From assembly GCA_029856155.1 (NCBI GenBank), contig JAHQWL010000072.1, forward strand, positions 58,683 to 122,682: a stretch of 64,000 nt of DNA, in the 5' to 3' direction. Below, piece after piece: positions 26,954-35,952 of this stretch (positions are counted from its first letter, which is position 1; the number at the start of each line of letters is the position of its first letter). Position numbers and translations under genes: made by a program. Source of the stretch: Promethearchaeia archaeon (GTDB taxonomy: Archaea > Asgardarchaeota > Lokiarchaeia > Sigyniarchaeales > SOKP01). The notes under the pieces were generated by a model that worked only from the letters and a program-made list of their open reading frames with translations, was not told where the DNA came from and did not search any database.

Positions 26954-27877
26954 TTAATCAACCATATTTACATACTTCTGCAAATCCTTTACTCGCATAC
27001 GAAGGGTCACTTCAGTAACTCGGGCTAGCTTACTTATTTCCTTCTGCGTTCTGTTTTCATTACATATTTTTGAACCAATATAAATAGCAGCAGCTGCAAT
27101 TCCCTTAGGGTCCTTTCCAGCTGAATTAAATCCACTTTCTTTTGCTTTCTCGATTATTTTGACAGCAATATTCCGACATTTCATAGAAAGTTTTAACTCT
27201 TCATTGAATTTATCTACATAGCGATCAGCTGAGAAATGCTGAACTTTAAGGTTTAATTTAGGTAATACTTCCATTAAAATTAGTCTATAACTTTTTATAA
27301 CTTTCTTTTTAGGTATTTGTGCAACTTTAGTAATTTCTTCGGCGGTTCTAGGTATTCCATGAACTCTTAAAGCCGCAAAAATCGAAGCTGATAATAACGT
27401 ATCAATGCTACGACCCATAGTTAGCTTTTTTTTTACTGTTTGAGTATAAATTCGTAAAGCATCCTCCGCAACCGCATCAGGAATTCCTAACCTTTTTTGT
27501 AAACGTTGTAAATTTGGTAAAGCAATCCATAAATTTCTTTCATAGCTAGTAGTTAGTGATCTATGAATTTTAGCTAGTCTATTGAATTTTGATTTATACT
27601 TTGGGCTTAATAACGTGCCTCTGGCATCTCTGGATCCTCTGATAATGGTTCTAGGACCAATTGGGCTGTATACCCTTTCGTTACTCTTTCTTTTTTGTAT
27701 TTCTTCTTGAGTAAAGGCTCTACGAGGACTATCATCAAGAATCCGGGAATAAACAAATCCACAATTTAAACAAACATAAAAACCATCCTCCTCGCTGATT
27801 TTTGGATTATCACAGCAGGAAGGCCCCTCCTCTGCATTATCCTCAAAAAAATCATTATCTTCAAAATGAGCTGGCAT
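26954..27877 (-). CDS. tfb: Transcription initiation factor B (TFIIB homologue)
   Basis: 307 residues. TFB recruits RNA polymerase to the TBP-TATA complex. An N-terminal zinc ribbon ending VCLNCGFVYS, then a B-reader/linker region, then two cyclin folds (about 105-195 and 205-300), the second ending in the DNA-binding helix TQKEISKLARVTEVTLRMRV. The first zinc knuckle reads SCCDNP, with two adjacent Cys in place of the usual C-x2-C/H, so the zinc site may be altered. Upstream on the minus strand CTTATATATTT (27960-27950) is a plausible TATA box. Confidence 0.95.
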   Translation of the reverse strand: MPAHFEDNDFFEDNAEEGPSCCDNPKISEEDGFYVCLNCGFVYSRILDDSPRRAFTQEEIQKRKSNERVYSPIGPRTIIRGSRDARGTLLSPKYKSKFNRLAKIHRSLTTSYERNLWIALPNLQRLQKRLGIPDAVAEDALRIYTQTVKKKLTMGRSIDTLLSASIFAALRVHGIPRTAEEITKVAQIPKKKVIKSYRLILMEVLPKLNLKVQHFSADRYVDKFNEELKLSMKCRNIAVKIIEKAKESGFNSAGKDPKGIAAAAIYIGSKICNENRTQKEISKLARVTEVTLRMRVKDLQKYVNMVD

Positions 27878-27949
27878 TATTAAAAAAAAGTAAAAGGATG
27901 ATTATTGAATTTTAATATTTTTCCTTAGCTTAGATTTACATAAATTAAT

Positions 27950-27960
27950 AAATATATAAG
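27950..27960 (-). promoter_or_regulatory. TATA box of the tfb gene
   Basis: CTTATATATTT on the minus strand, 73 bp upstream of the tfb ATG at 27877. The remaining region to the divergent GTPase gene at 28074 is AT-rich, so this is only a candidate. Confidence 0.35.
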
Positions 27961-28073
27961 TTTGATCTATTTGTAAGGTAGACTTGTGAAAATTTAAATC
28001 TTAATCTTTTTAACTAGTATCTTAAAAGTTTAATAAATAACAATAAAAATTAAATCAACCTATTAATAATAGT

Positions 28074-29312
28074 ATGTCTTCAGAAGCTTCTAGTTTTATA
28101 AAAGTCTTTTCGAAATTCTTGGATCCAGAATCCGTGAAAATTGATAAATTACATAAGGTTGATGATATTATAAAATTACCAATTCTATCATACAAATTTA
28201 TAGATAAAGAAGAATCGACCATAATGAAGCAGCTACTAGAAATTTCTACAATTGGAGATGCTTCTAAGTTAAATAAAGATGATCCATTTGAAAGCTTAAC
28301 TGAAATTGAAGAAACAGATGATTCAATTGAATTAACAGCAAGTCTACAACAAAAACTTGAGGAATTAAAGGTCAAATACCCCACTCTTGAAGAAAAATTA
28401 AAGAAAACTATCACCATCAGCTCACTTATTGTGAGTGTTAAAGAAGAAAAAGAAGGAATTGACGAAACAGCACAAAAAGTACTTGTTGCGGGACTTGATA
28501 ATGCTGGAAAAACAGCAACACTATCAAAATTTGGCGGACGATTAGGAATAAGTGATATGATCTCAACACATCCCACGAAAGGAGTTGTTCGAATGAAATT
28601 TGGAAGCAGTCATTTAAACTTATTTATCTGGGATTTAGGTGGGCAAGAAGAATATAGGGAGAGGTATTTAAAGAATCCAGAGCAATATTTTATGATGCTT
28701 GATTTGCTAATTTATGTAATAGATGTACAAGATCCAGATAGATTTGATGATGCTCTTGAATATTTTGAGAAAATTATAAACTCAATAATTTTATTGGAAG
28801 AAAATCCGTATATATTACTTTTTATCCATAAATATGACCCAGACTTGAAGAATAACCCTAAAATTCTCTTAAATATAGAACTTCTAAAGGATAATATTAA
28901 TGAACTATTTAAAACCAAGAATTATGATCTTCATTTGGAGATTTATTTAACATCAATATACTCATTGATCTCACGCGAACCACAATTCGCAAAATACATA
29001 AAGAATCTTATGAGTGCTAGTTATTCTTTGAGTGATCCTACAGTTAGGAAAGTTGAAGGTCTTGGAAAAACATTAGAAGAAACATTAAATGCGGTTATTC
29101 GACTATCAGAAAGTATTTCCACACAACTCAATGAACTTGACAATCGTCTTAGAGCTATAGAATCAGGAGCATTTCAAATTGCTCAAAGTGGGTTCCCTAT
29201 TGAAATTGCCAACCCAAATCAACCTTCAGCAAGGCCTCAAGAAAGTGCAAGGCTACAAGTATTAAATGAACTAAAGGATTTATTTGGTAAGAGACGTAGA
29301 TTGGATCTTTAA
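28074..29312 (+). CDS. Long Arf/Rag-like GTPase with N- and C-terminal extensions
   Basis: 412 residues. The GTPase core spans about 134-320: G1 GLDNAGKT (140-147, Arf-type), switch Thr in THPTKG, G3 DLGGQ (187-191, Arf-type) and G4 HKYD (252-255), where His replaces Asn as in Rag/Gtr GTPases. A ~130-residue acidic N-terminal extension precedes it, with helices (LTASLQQKLEELKVKYPTLE). After it a coiled coil (GKTLEETLNAVIRLSESIST, LNELDNRLRAIE) and a short tail follow. Asgards are known to have many Arf- and Rag-like GTPases. No myristoylation Gly2 is present. It overlaps the convergent PAP2 gene by 4 bp. Confidence 0.88.
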   Translation: MSSEASSFIKVFSKFLDPESVKIDKLHKVDDIIKLPILSYKFIDKEESTIMKQLLEISTIGDASKLNKDDPFESLTEIEETDDSIELTASLQQKLEELKVKYPTLEEKLKKTITISSLIVSVKEEKEGIDETAQKVLVAGLDNAGKTATLSKFGGRLGISDMISTHPTKGVVRMKFGSSHLNLFIWDLGGQEEYRERYLKNPEQYFMMLDLLIYVIDVQDPDRFDDALEYFEKIINSIILLEENPYILLFIHKYDPDLKNNPKILLNIELLKDNINELFKTKNYDLHLEIYLTSIYSLISREPQFAKYIKNLMSASYSLSDPTVRKVEGLGKTLEETLNAVIRLSESISTQLNELDNRLRAIESGAFQIAQSGFPIEIANPNQPSARPQESARLQVLNELKDLFGKRRRLDL

Positions 29313-30040
29313 ACCTTTACTCTCTTCTTTTTTAATAAGGCTTGAATTGTTTTATTAATAGCCAGTAAAAATATAATAAGGAATATACATAAAGAAAGCA
29401 TTAAATAACCAATATTATTCAATAACATTGGATTGATTTGTCGATACTGAATTTCAAATTCAATAAACTGTTCAAAGTAAATTAAAGTGTGTAAAATAAG
29501 TGGACCGGTTAGAAACACTGTTATTAAAAAGCCTATAATCCCAATGATGCAACCAAATATGACATCTGAAGGGTAATGTACACCAAGCTGAATTCTTGAA
29601 AAAGAGACTAAAGCAGCGAAAAAAAACGCCAAAATACTTATAATTGGTGATTTTAAAAAGAATAATCCAAATATTAAACCATATGCCATAACATTATAAG
29701 AGTGCCAAGATGGAAAACTTCTTGAGGTTGGTGTTCGCTCAAAAACAGTAATTTTATCTTTTTCAAATCTTTCAAACGGTCTTTTTCTTTTTACAATTTG
29801 TTTTATTAGTAAAATTAGAATTAACCCTGTAAGAAATATAGCAGAGATATAGGATAATAAAAAAGGATCATACCAAATAAATAAATAGAAGGCGATTAAA
29901 AAAAGCCATAGAGTTTCTCTTCCAAAAAAAGAAAAAACTCTTAAAATGAAGGTTATTGGTTTACCACCTAAACCATTATATTTTAAAATAATTTTTTGAT
30001 CCCATTGATCGATTCTATTTGAAAATTCTTTAAATTCCAT
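29309..30040 (-). CDS. PAP2-family membrane phosphatase
   Basis: 243 residues with about six membrane helices. The phosphatase motifs are: KRKRPFER (KxxxxxxRP-type), SFPSWHS (PSGH-type) and SRIQLGVHYPSDV (SRxxxxxHxxxD). It probably dephosphorylates a lipid pyrophosphate such as a polyprenyl or archaeol-type intermediate, with the active site on the outer membrane face. Its 3' end overlaps the GTPase gene's 3' end by 4 bp. It follows the PHP gene at 30064-30858 by 23 bp on the same strand, which suggests an operon of two phosphatases. Confidence 0.88.
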   Translation of the reverse strand: MEFKEFSNRIDQWDQKIILKYNGLGGKPITFILRVFSFFGRETLWLFLIAFYLFIWYDPFLLSYISAIFLTGLILILLIKQIVKRKRPFERFEKDKITVFERTPTSRSFPSWHSYNVMAYGLIFGLFFLKSPIISILAFFFAALVSFSRIQLGVHYPSDVIFGCIIGIIGFLITVFLTGPLILHTLIYFEQFIEFEIQYRQINPMLLNNIGYLMLSLCIFLIIFLLAINKTIQALLKKKRVKV

Positions 30041-30063
30041 AATAAATTAAATATTATATTTTT

Positions 30064-30858
30064 TTAAATTTGGTTCAATAACTTATAGGCATCTATTAAT
30101 TTGGGGATTTTATCTTTAAAATAGTCTAAAGAATGTGAATCGGATCCAACGAAAAATCCTGCTCCTTCTTTCTTTAACTGCTTCATAACATCCATAGATG
30201 GAAACGTTCTCTTTATTGGAAATCGCAATCCAGAAAGATTTAATTCTATTTTTATTCTATTTTTTATACATAAACGACCTAAATCTATTACGCGATCATG
30301 AGAGATATCACAATCATCTGTAGGTATGAATTCATTATTATTAATATAGCGAAAGATAGTATCAATATGACAGATATTTTTGAATATTTGTGAATTTATC
30401 ATTTTAGTACTTAGTTCAAAATAATCATCTATAATTTGTCTCATCGGTAATTTTTCTAATAATTTAGTCAATCCAGCTTTTGTTGTAATGGGATAACCAA
30501 TTATCCACTCATGAATAGATCCTCCAATGAAATCTAATTCCTCCCCATAATCATCCATAAATTCCATTAGTTTAATTTCCTTATCCTTATAATAGTCAAC
30601 TTCAAGTCCGCTTAAGATAAAATCATACGTTTCTTTATATATATCAATCTCCTCAAGATAGTCATCTATTTTGCCATTATAGAAGGGATTAGTCTTATCA
30701 TTTTCAACATAATGAAGTTCATAATGATCAAGAAAACAGACATTAATTTGTTGTTCTTCAGCAACTCTTATATAATCTTCAAAAGTGGGTCCTTCTTCTG
30801 CTACATCTACACTCCAAGGTTTGGTATGAACATGATAATCTGTAAACTTAAACCGCAT
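30064..30858 (-). CDS. PHP-domain phosphoesterase (histidinol-phosphatase HisK-like)
   Basis: 264 residues. PHP metal ligands are spread as expected: DYHVHT near the N-terminus, LDHYELH, GLEVDYY, GSIHEW, CHIDTI and GSDSHS at the C-terminal end. The trinuclear-metal set looks complete. Similar proteins act as histidinol-phosphatases, but other PHP proteins act on other substrates and no his genes are near. Upstream of the PAP2 gene with a 23-bp gap. Confidence 0.85.
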   Translation of the reverse strand: MRFKFTDYHVHTKPWSVDVAEEGPTFEDYIRVAEEQQINVCFLDHYELHYVENDKTNPFYNGKIDDYLEEIDIYKETYDFILSGLEVDYYKDKEIKLMEFMDDYGEELDFIGGSIHEWIIGYPITTKAGLTKLLEKLPMRQIIDDYFELSTKMINSQIFKNICHIDTIFRYINNNEFIPTDDCDISHDRVIDLGRLCIKNRIKIELNLSGLRFPIKRTFPSMDVMKQLKKEGAGFFVGSDSHSLDYFKDKIPKLIDAYKLLNQI

Positions 30859-30907
30859 AAATCATCATATTTGATAATTAAAGAAGAAAGATAAAAATTT
30901 TGGATAT

Positions 30908-32797
30908 TTATTCCATAGAATCTTCTTTATCAAAAAAAACTTCATAAAACAATTCTTTTTCTCCAGCTTCGGGAGGAGTTATTTTTGTATATCCACCTGT
31001 TTGAATAATACGAACAGCTCTTTTATTTTGAATATGAATGTTTCCATATAATCCTTTTAATCCTTTCTCTTTTGCAATGATAATTATCTCTTGATATAGA
31101 AAAGCTCCAATTCCTTTTCCTCTATAATCTTCTCTCACAATGAAACTATATTCTCCCATATTTAATTTAGAGTTTAAATAGTAGGTTGCATTTCCAATCA
31201 TTTTTTGATGTCCAATTTCACCTATAAAGGCACCAATCGAAAAAATGTTGTTATAATCAATATTAACTTCAAATTGAGTTTTGGAGTGAGTGAACTCTTT
31301 TTTTAGTTCAAAGAATCTTAAATATCTATCTCTCTCGCTCAAGGAGTAATATAAGTCTTTTAATAAGGGCTCATCAGTAGTTTTCACAGGACGGATTCTT
31401 ACTTTTTCCTTTTCAATTGTAGTATAAACAGTCTCATATTCTGAAGGATAAATACAAATACGACCTTTCTCATCACAGGGTAATAATTGATCAGAATAAA
31501 TATACTTCAAGTTTTTAGCAGCACTTAACAATAATTGCCTAAACTTCGGATGGGCTATACAAATTAGTTCGATTACTCTTTCGCGAATACTTTTTCCATG
31601 CAGATAAGCAACACCCCATTCAGTCACTACATAATGTACATCTCCACGTGGAAACATTATCCCTGCTCCTTCATCTAAATGAGGTACGATACGTGATTTT
31701 TTCCCATCTCGTGAAGTAGATGGGATAATTATGATTGGTTTACCTCCCTTAGAAAAAGCAGCTCCTCTCATAAAATCAATTGTTTCACCAAGTCCGGAAT
31801 AGAAACGATAACCCTCTGTTGAGGCATTTACTTGCCCTGTTAAATCAATCTGCCGAGCAGAATTTATAGAAACCATATTGTTATTCATTCCAATATTTCG
31901 AGGGTTGCATACATAATCGGATGGATGAAACTCAATGAAAGGATTGTTATCTACAAATTTATATAATTTTCTTGTACCCAAAGCAAAACTAGTAATAATT
32001 TTTTCAATGTGGAAATTCTTTTTTCGGCAAGTCAAAACACCTTCTTCTATAAGTGGTATTATATTATCTGTGATATAGTGAGAATGCATTCCTAAATGTT
32101 TTTTATCTCCTAGACACCTTAGTGCAGCATTTGGAAGATCTCCAAAACCTACATGAATTGTTGATTTGTTTTCTATTAGATTTGCTAAATTTTTACATAT
32201 TCTAACAGCGATTTCGTCGGGTTCATCAAAGTGAAACTCTAGCAATGGAGTATCATTATATACAAAATAATCTATTTCTTTCATATGAATAAAACTATTT
32301 CCTAAAGTACGAGGCATCTGGGGATTAATTTCAGCAATAGTCATATAAGATGATTGTGCTATTGGTTTAGCAATGTCTACATTAATTCCTAAAGAACAAA
32401 AACCGTACGGATCAGGAGGAGAAACTTGAATGAGAGCGACATCAATATGCTTCCGACCAGTTAAAAATAATGGAGGAATTTCACTAGCATATATTGGTGT
32501 ATAATCTGCCTGTCCCTTATTAATTTCCTCACGAAGAGTCTTCCCTATAAAAAATGCATTATGTCTAAAAAGATCCTCTGCTTTATCTTTAAAATATTTT
32601 TCAGGACCTATAGTTAAAAAATGGAGAATTTCAGTATCTATTAGTTTTTCTGAATTTTTTATTAATTCCGAGGTTAAGAGCTGAGGTTCAGAGCATCCTG
32701 AGTCTATAAAAACCCTATTCCCTGAAATAATTTTTCCTATTGCTTGTTGGGCAGTAATTTCCTTATTCTTCCACTTTTCTTTCCAAGTAAAATCCAT
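30908..32797 (-). CDS. Acetyl-CoA hydrolase/CoA-transferase fused to a GNAT domain
   Basis: 629 residues. The first ~430 are the acetyl-CoA hydrolase/4-hydroxybutyrate CoA-transferase family, seen in VALIQVSPPDPYGFCSLG, STIHVGFGDLPNAA, and the ASTEGYRFYSGLGETIDFMR stretch that includes the catalytic-Glu region, and GDVHYVVTEWGVAYL. From ~455 a GNAT domain follows, with the acetyl-CoA-binding VREDYRGKGIGAFLYQE and a C-terminal IQNKRAVRIIQTGGY. Such fusions are known in several prokaryotes; the GNAT part could regulate or acetylate the transferase or acetyl-CoA synthetase. It is divergent from acs at 33064, which fits shared acetyl-CoA metabolism. Confidence 0.88.
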   Translation of the reverse strand: MDFTWKEKWKNKEITAQQAIGKIISGNRVFIDSGCSEPQLLTSELIKNSEKLIDTEILHFLTIGPEKYFKDKAEDLFRHNAFFIGKTLREEINKGQADYTPIYASEIPPLFLTGRKHIDVALIQVSPPDPYGFCSLGINVDIAKPIAQSSYMTIAEINPQMPRTLGNSFIHMKEIDYFVYNDTPLLEFHFDEPDEIAVRICKNLANLIENKSTIHVGFGDLPNAALRCLGDKKHLGMHSHYITDNIIPLIEEGVLTCRKKNFHIEKIITSFALGTRKLYKFVDNNPFIEFHPSDYVCNPRNIGMNNNMVSINSARQIDLTGQVNASTEGYRFYSGLGETIDFMRGAAFSKGGKPIIIIPSTSRDGKKSRIVPHLDEGAGIMFPRGDVHYVVTEWGVAYLHGKSIRERVIELICIAHPKFRQLLLSAAKNLKYIYSDQLLPCDEKGRICIYPSEYETVYTTIEKEKVRIRPVKTTDEPLLKDLYYSLSERDRYLRFFELKKEFTHSKTQFEVNIDYNNIFSIGAFIGEIGHQKMIGNATYYLNSKLNMGEYSFIVREDYRGKGIGAFLYQEIIIIAKEKGLKGLYGNIHIQNKRAVRIIQTGGYTKITPPEAGEKELFYEVFFDKEDSME

Positions 32798-33063
32798 TGC
32801 ATTTATTCACTCCATTGAGAATGCTCACACTCAAATATAAATTTATTTTTCATTAATTTTATATCTAATTAAACTGATATTTCTATTTTCACTCATTTAT
32901 AATTTTTGAAATTATAAATAAAATGTTTAAATTTCATTCATCTCTTTTTTGAATTAGAACATTTCTTTTGAAATGATATATTTTAAATGGTATCATTAAA
33001 TAAAAATTAAAAGTATACTAAATGAACTTCTAATTTAATGAAATTCAAAAATGTGAAGAAAAA

Positions 33064-35043
33064 ATGTCTAAAGAAGAAAGAATGGAAAGTATTCTAACGG
33101 AAAATCGAATTTTTAATCCCATTGATCTAAATCCTAAATTTGCAAAAACTGGGATGACAATGGATGAATATAAAAAACTTTATACACAATCAATAGAAGA
33201 TATGGAAGGCTTCTGGGATGAACAAGCAAAATCTATAGATTGGTTCAAACCCTACGATAAAGTTTGGGAAAAAACTGATCTATTTCCTGGTAAATGGTTT
33301 GTTGGTGGAAAACTTAATGTAAGTTATAACGCTTTAGATAGGCATGTTAAAGCTGGAAAAGGAGATAAAATTGCGCTAATCTGGGAAGCAGACGAACCTG
33401 GAAATGTAAGAAAATTTACTTATAAAGCCCTTTTGAAAGAAGTTAGTAAAGTTGCTAATAGAATGAAAAAGTTAGGATTGAAAAAAGGAGATCGAGTGAC
33501 TATATGGTTACCTATGATTCCTGAGCTTGCGATCATCATGCTAGCTTGCGCTCGAATAGGTGTGATTCATTCAATTGTATTTGGTGGATTCTCGAAAGAA
33601 GCTGTTAAAGGTAGAATTGAAGATTCTAATTCTCGAATACTATTCACGAGTGATGAAACCTTAAGAGCTGGGAAATTTTACCCAAAAATGGAAGATGTCG
33701 TTCAAATTATCAATGATGTTCCTACTATAGAACACGTTGTTGTTGTACAACGTTCTGGAAGAGAGATATCCCATACTGAAAAGGATATTTGGTATCATGA
33801 CTTTATTGATGGTATGAGCGAAGAATGTGAACCCGAAGCTATGGATTCTGAAGATACATTATTTATTTTATATACAAGCGGAACAACTGGAAAACCCAAA
33901 GGAGTAAAACATACTACTGCAGGATATACACTATATACTTCATTTACTCACAGAGTTGTTTTTAATTATCATGAAAAAGATATCTGGTATTGTACTGCTG
34001 ATATTGGATGGATAACGGGGCATTCTTACATAGTTTATGGGCCATTAGTAAATGGTGCTACATCATTAATGTTCGAAGGTGTTCCAACGTATCCAGATGT
34101 TGATCGATTTTGGGATATTGTCGAACGTCATAAAGTAACTCATTTTTATACAGCACCCACTGCAATACGTGCTTTAATGAGATATGGTGATGAACCAGTA
34201 AAAAAACATAACTTAAGTTCATTAAAAGTGCTTGGAACTGTTGGTGAACCAATAAATCCAGAAGCTTGGACTTGGTATCATCGAGTAATAGGTAAAGAAC
34301 GCTGTCCAATTGTTGATACCTACTGGCAAACTGAAACTGGAGGATTTATTATGACTCCAATAGCTACTGCAACTCCTACAAAACCGGGATCTTGCTGTGT
34401 ACCATTTTTGGGGATTAAACCGGTGATCTTTGATTTAGAGGGTGAAGTGATTACAGAACCAAACGAAGGTGGATACTTAGCAATTGCTCAAAGTTGGCCG
34501 GGTATGTTACGCGATGTTTGGGGTGATACTGAGAGATTTAAATCAACTTATCTCGAAAAATATCCTGGGCATTATTACACAGGTGATGGAGCTCGACGAG
34601 ATGAAGATGGATATTACTGGATTTTAGGTAGACTTGATGATGTTATTAAAGTGTCAGGACATAGAATAGGTACTATGGAAGTCGAGTCTGCTCTTGTAAG
34701 CCACCCTAATGTTGCAGAAGCTGCTGTTGCTCCTTTTCCTCACAAAATCAAAGGTCAAGCAATTTGGGCATTTGTGACTTTAATTCAGGGAGTCCAAAAA
34801 TCAGCTAAATTAGCTAATGAAATCAGGATGCATGTAAGAACAGAAATAGGACCTGTTTTCCAACCAGATGTAATTCAATTTGCTGATGACTTACCAAAAA
34901 CTCGAAGTGGTAAGATAATGAGGCGAATTTTAAAAGCAATTGCTGCAGGCACTGATATTGGAAATGTGACTACTTTAGCTGATCCTTCCGTTGTAGAATC
35001 TTTATTAGAGGAACGTAAAAAGATGGATGTAGAAATAGGTTAA
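33064..35043 (+). CDS. acs: Acetyl-CoA synthetase, AMP-forming
   Basis: 659 residues. Converts acetate, ATP and CoA to acetyl-CoA, AMP and PPi. Motifs in order: SIVFGGFS, YTSGTTGKPKGV (P-loop), TADIGWITGHSYIVYGPL, GEPINPEAW, DTYWQTETGG (A5), DGARRDEDGYYWILGRLDDVIKVSGHR (A7-A8; hinge Asp in RLDD) and KTRSGKIMRR, containing the catalytic Lys that is acetylation-regulated in bacteria. Full length. The 266-bp divergent region to the CoA-transferase-GNAT gene likely holds both promoters. A decayed copy of its 3' end lies 2.1 kb downstream. Confidence 0.95.
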   Translation: MSKEERMESILTENRIFNPIDLNPKFAKTGMTMDEYKKLYTQSIEDMEGFWDEQAKSIDWFKPYDKVWEKTDLFPGKWFVGGKLNVSYNALDRHVKAGKGDKIALIWEADEPGNVRKFTYKALLKEVSKVANRMKKLGLKKGDRVTIWLPMIPELAIIMLACARIGVIHSIVFGGFSKEAVKGRIEDSNSRILFTSDETLRAGKFYPKMEDVVQIINDVPTIEHVVVVQRSGREISHTEKDIWYHDFIDGMSEECEPEAMDSEDTLFILYTSGTTGKPKGVKHTTAGYTLYTSFTHRVVFNYHEKDIWYCTADIGWITGHSYIVYGPLVNGATSLMFEGVPTYPDVDRFWDIVERHKVTHFYTAPTAIRALMRYGDEPVKKHNLSSLKVLGTVGEPINPEAWTWYHRVIGKERCPIVDTYWQTETGGFIMTPIATATPTKPGSCCVPFLGIKPVIFDLEGEVITEPNEGGYLAIAQSWPGMLRDVWGDTERFKSTYLEKYPGHYYTGDGARRDEDGYYWILGRLDDVIKVSGHRIGTMEVESALVSHPNVAEAAVAPFPHKIKGQAIWAFVTLIQGVQKSAKLANEIRMHVRTEIGPVFQPDVIQFADDLPKTRSGKIMRRILKAIAAGTDIGNVTTLADPSVVESLLEERKKMDVEIG

Positions 35044-35294
35044 ATTTCTAATTTTTTATAATTTTTTTTTATTTTAATATCTATTTGTAACTTAGATATC
35101 GATAAATCTAATCATAAATATAAACATGATAATTGAATTAGAAATTGATTCAACTAAAAAAAAGAATAAAAACGTTTTGAAAAGTAGTTAAAAATCAATT
35201 TAAAAATTATAAAGTAAATTCCATTTCTTTATTATAACCTATGAGATAACATAATATTTTTAAATTAAAGGATTGAACTAATATTATATTGATT

Positions 35295-35930
35295 ATGAAA
35301 GAAGAAGAATTGTTAGATAAATTAAAAAACGCAATTTTGAAAGGAGATCCACATGAAACAATTAATTTAGTTAATAATTCTATTAAAATGGGAATACAAG
35401 CCAAAGAGATTTTGAATAAAGCAATTCTTAAAGGTGCTGAAGAAGCTGGGAATTTATATGAAGAGGGTGAATATTTTCTTCCTGATTTGCTAATGACCGG
35501 TGATTCCATTACCGCCGCTACTGAAATATTAAAGAATTCATTAAATGAAAAATCTGAAATAGAATCTAAAGGTACTATTTTAATTGGAACAGTAGAAGGT
35601 GATATCCATGATATCGGCAAAAGTTTGGTAGTCTCACTATTAAAAGGGCAAGGTTTTGATGTTGTTGATTTAGGATCTGATGTTCCACCAGAAAAGTTTC
35701 TTCGAAAAGCAAAAGAAATAAATCCCAAACTGATAGGATTGAGTGGATTAATGACAATGAGCATCTCTAAAATGGTGGAAACAGTTAATTTACTTAAGAA
35801 TGAAAATATACAGTCTCGAATAATCATTGGTGGTGGGATATTATCAAAAGAATCATGTGAAATGATAGGAGCAGATGACTTTGCCAAAGATGGTTGGGAA
35901 GGAGTTAAAAAAATAAATAATTTAATTTGA
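35295..35930 (+). CDS. Corrinoid (B12-binding) methyltransferase protein
   Basis: About 211 residues. Methyl carrier of the MtaC/MtbC/MttC type. N-terminal helical cap (residues ~1-85), then the cobalamin Rossmann domain with GDIHDIGKSL (DxHxxG, His as lower cobalt ligand), SGLMTMS and IIGGGIL. I start at ATG 35295; a TTG two codons upstream (35289) is possible. The next gene is a UroD-type methyltransferase 22 bp downstream, so the pair should move a methyl group from a substrate to a methyl acceptor through the corrinoid. No substrate-specific methyltransferase (MtaB/MttB type) is next to it. Confidence 0.92.
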   Translation: MKEEELLDKLKNAILKGDPHETINLVNNSIKMGIQAKEILNKAILKGAEEAGNLYEEGEYFLPDLLMTGDSITAATEILKNSLNEKSEIESKGTILIGTVEGDIHDIGKSLVVSLLKGQGFDVVDLGSDVPPEKFLRKAKEINPKLIGLSGLMTMSISKMVETVNLLKNENIQSRIIIGGGILSKESCEMIGADDFAKDGWEGVKKINNLI

Positions 35931-35952
35931 ATCTAAGAGGTGTAAGAATAAA

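Noticed and set aside
28055-28576. 173-codon minus-strand ORF over the N-terminus of the Arf/Rag-like GTPase gene
   Set aside because: Shadow of a real gene; Ser/Phe-rich translation without motifs.
35207-35887. 226-codon minus-strand ORF across the corrinoid protein gene
   Set aside because: Antisense to a clear B12-binding protein; Ser/Ile/Phe-rich with no recognisable domain.
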